This document shows positions 61,814 through 64,000 of a stretch of DNA of 64,000 nt, piece after piece (position 1 is the first letter of the stretch; each line of letters starts with the position of its first letter). Below the pieces are notes generated by a model that made no database searches, had not been told where the DNA came from, and saw nothing but the letters and a program-made list of their open reading frames with translations. Both the position numbers and the translations under genes were made by a program. The DNA lies in contig CANTUR010000645.1 of NCBI GenBank assembly GCA_947683625.1, positions 740,001-804,000 of the forward strand, read 5' to 3'. The stretch comes from Mallotus nudiflorus. Its lineage: Eukaryota > Streptophyta > Magnoliopsida > Malpighiales > Euphorbiaceae.

Positions 61814-62693
61814 TTGGAATTGTTGAAAGATTATGATTGCGAGATCTTATATCATCCGGGTAAAGCTAATGTGGTAGCAGATGCCTTGAGTAGAAAGTCC
61901 TCAGGCAGTCTTGCTCACATCAGTATTGAGAGGAGACCATTGATCCAGGAGTTGCATCTATTGGTGGATCAAGGTCTGATGATGAAAATTAGTAGATCAG
62001 GTGGACTGTTAGCTCAGTTTAAAGTATGATCTGTACTAAAGGATAAGATTAAAGCAGCTCAGAGCCGAGATCCTATTCTAGAAAAGCTTACAGAGAATGT
62101 TCGAGCAGGGAAGTTCACTGATTTCACACTCGATGATGATGGTGTGTTATGGATCAGTGGTAGATTGTGTGTTCCTGATGTGGATGACTTGAGAGAAGAG
62201 ATCCTTGAGGAAGCACATTCTACAGCTTACAACATTCATCCAGGTATTAATAAGATGTACCACAGTATCAGGGAGTTATACTGGTGGGATGGATTGAAGA
62301 AGGATGTCACTGATTATGTTGCGAAGTGTCTGACGTGTCAGTAAGTGAAAGCTGAACATCAGAAGCCTTCTGGAAAGCTTCAGCCTCTTCCTATTCCCGA
62401 GTGGAAATGGGAAAGGATAGCTATGGATTTTGTGGTCGGTTTACCTCGTTCGAAGGATGGATACGACTCCATCTGGGTGATTGTAGATAGGTCGACGAAG
62501 TCTGCACATTTTTTGCCTGTGAAAGCCACATATTCAGTTGCCAGATTGGCGAAGTTGTATGTGAAGCATATTGTGTGCCTTCATGGAGTACCTGTGTCCA
62601 TTGTGTCAAATAGAGGTTCAGTGTTTACTTCTCGTTTTTGGCAGAAGTTGCAGGAAGCGATGGGCACTAGGTTGGATTTTAGTTGTAATATCC
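61814..62693 (+). pseudogene. Integrase of element J, cut by LTR K
   Basis: RNase H-integrase linker with YHPGKANVVADALSR (about 61850-61895). The zinc-binding HHCC domain is EEAHSTAYNIHPG ... CLTCQ (about 62208-62341), then TAA at 62342-62344 (CAA to TAA). The core starts with MDFVVGLPRSKDGYD (first Asp about 62426). The second catalytic Asp is replaced: SNRGSVF has Asn (AAT, 62609-62611) where the family has Asp. The reading stops at LDFS (62690), where LTR K is inserted with candidate duplication TTAGT. The catalytic Glu lies beyond the window. Confidence 0.85.
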
Positions 62694-64000
62694 CGTGTTT
62701 TTTTAAAAATATTTTTACACTGTACCGGGATATACAGTGTCAATAATTTTTATGCATTATACGATATTTTTATGAGTTGATATGTATTTTAAACCTATTT
62801 TAATTACTGTGTTTTATATACAGTGTTTTACGTAAAATTTTCCCGGGACTTGCATTTTCGGGGAAATTTTCACGTAAACAATGTATTATTAATTATTTTA
62901 AATGTATTTACGGGTTTGCATGAACTCATACATATTTTTAAATTATTAAATAAAGCCTGTGTGTGTATATTTATTTAATTAGGGTTTATTATTACCCTAA
63001 TATTTTATTATTTATTTATTATTATTTGATTATTTTATTTATTATTAAATTATTAAAATTTATTATTTTATTATTAATTATTTATTAATATTTAATTATT
63101 TTAATTTATTTTATTTTTTTTCTTTTTTTTTTCTTTTCCTTTTTCTTTCTTTTTCTTTTTCTTTTTCTTTCCTTTTCTTTCTTTTTCTTTTTCTTCTTCT
63201 TCTTCTTTTTCTCTCCCGCGCCCGACGCCGACCACCATTTCCTCACCGCCGTTTCTCCCTCCTCCGGCCACCGTTTTCGACACCGCTGGTCTCTATCTTC
63301 TCCTTGAGCTCCGGTGAGTGTTATTCTAGCTTTGGTTTGAGCTAAAATGGTCTAGAATTGCTTAGGTTTTGATTTGAAAATTTCGGCCTCTTTAGGTTTT
63401 CAATTTTTTTGAGCTTCGATTTGGTTGATTCATGGAAACTTCCTTCACAAATGTTGTTCCTAGTAGCTTAATCTACATGTATGAATTTTTGTAGAATTTT
63501 TGGTGGTTGTTTGGATTTTTGGGTATTTTTGAATATTTTAATATTATTTTCTAATTTTCGGAAATTAATTATTTAAATTATGAAATTGGAGTTTATGGTT
63601 GAATTAGGTGTTGAAATGAATTATAGGAATTTATTTGGAATTTTTATGAATTTCTAAGTATTTATTTTTAATTATTGAAGTTTATGTGATTTTGAGAAAT
63701 TAAGTTAATTGTGTTTTAAATTGAATTTAATTGGTTAATTGAGTTTAATTATTGATATTATTGATAAATATGTTGAGAAAATTAATTTTGGATAATTGTA
63801 TGATTTTTGGTGAATTTTTGAAGTAATTTAAGTATATATATATATATATAGGGGTATTTTGGTAATTTTACCCTAAATTGTCTAAAAATGTAATTTAATT
63901 GGTTTTAATAGTTATTTAAGGTATAAAAATGATTTCTACAAAATATTTGGTATTTTTAACTAATTAAAACTATTTTCCGGGAATTATTTTCAATTATATA
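62694..64000 (+). mobile_element. LTR copy K, sense, first 1,307 bp (runs off window)
   Basis: It starts TGTAATATCCCGTG (62694), preceded by TTAGT (62689-62693). It is nearly identical to copy C over the start, the pyrimidine block (63112-63210), and the donor-like CCGGTGAGTG (about 63312-63321), so it is a young member. The end is outside the window. It lies inside integrase and has its own flank, so it is a separate insertion and not the 3' LTR of element J. Confidence 0.93.

Larger units (their letters stand above)
55294..62693 (+). mobile_element. Ty3/gypsy chromovirus-like element J (Tekay/Del type), 5' LTR to integrase
   Basis: This is the only family copy with its internal region attached. 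It has a 5' LTR (55294-58517), a primer site, and one gag-pol frame from 58715 that stays in the same frame to 62693, where LTR K is inserted in the integrase. Its candidate target duplication is CTTGG (55289-55293). The rest of integrase, any chromodomain, the polypurine tract and the 3' LTR must lie beyond K, outside the window. Element J thus identifies the solo LTRs as Ty3/gypsy. The Tekay/Del call rests on the RT motif style and the very long LTR. Confidence 0.85.

Noticed and set aside
55294..64000. J 5' LTR and K as the two LTRs of one element
   Set aside because: K begins in the middle of the integrase reading and has a different flank (TTAGT against CTTGG), so it is a separate insertion.

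Overview
This is a plant nuclear window, most likely from a eudicot. It is very AT-rich and packed with LTR retrotransposons. It contains two intron-bearing single-copy genes whose splice sites can be read to the base. Nothing prokaryotic, organellar or CRISPR-like is present. The species cannot be named from sequence alone.

Layout. 1-12.5 kb: the inner end of an antisense long LTR (1-2258), then a decayed Ty3/gypsy element of Tat/Ogre type (gag, protease, RT, two RNase H domains, integrase) split by a 3,990-bp solo LTR. 12.5-30.5 kb: a decayed antisense Ty1/copia element (SIRE/Maximus-like), split by a 13-kb block of four nested solo LTRs. 30.5-38 kb: microsatellites, repeat remnants, another solo LTR and a purine-rich tract. 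38-53 kb: the gene island. It holds an HD-Zip class I transcription factor gene (41572-42602, minus, 3 exons, 266 aa) and a queuine tRNA-ribosyltransferase catalytic-subunit gene (48492-52100, minus, 15 exons, 430 aa). Between and beside them lie a poly(A) retroposon, a 201-bp tandem duplication and two large inverted repeats. 53.5-64 kb: a chain of LTRs of the same long-LTR family inserted into one another. It ends in the only copy with an attached coding region, a Ty3/gypsy chromovirus-like element (Tekay/Del type) with a tRNA-iMet primer site and one gag-pol frame broken only by stop codons. That element is itself interrupted by another LTR running off the window.

The unifying theme is one family of about 3.1-4.0 kb LTRs (TGTAATATCC...GGTCGTGACA), present in at least 12 copies. 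Six are solo LTRs bounded by visible 5-bp target duplications: ATGAT, TTTTT, CTTCT, GATTT, GTTCA and GGTAT/GGTAC (one mismatch). Removing the nested insertions gives LTR lengths of about 3.1-4.0 kb each, which confirms the nesting.

The most novel signals are inside this LTR. A splice-donor/acceptor-like pair about 0.9-1.0 kb apart is kept in diverged copies. A hairpin follows the acceptor, and in one old copy a stem base pair has changed on both sides. Further downstream there are two adjacent paralogous stem-loops. Together these suggest a structured, possibly spliced LTR transcript. All RNA claims are inference from aligned copies by eye.
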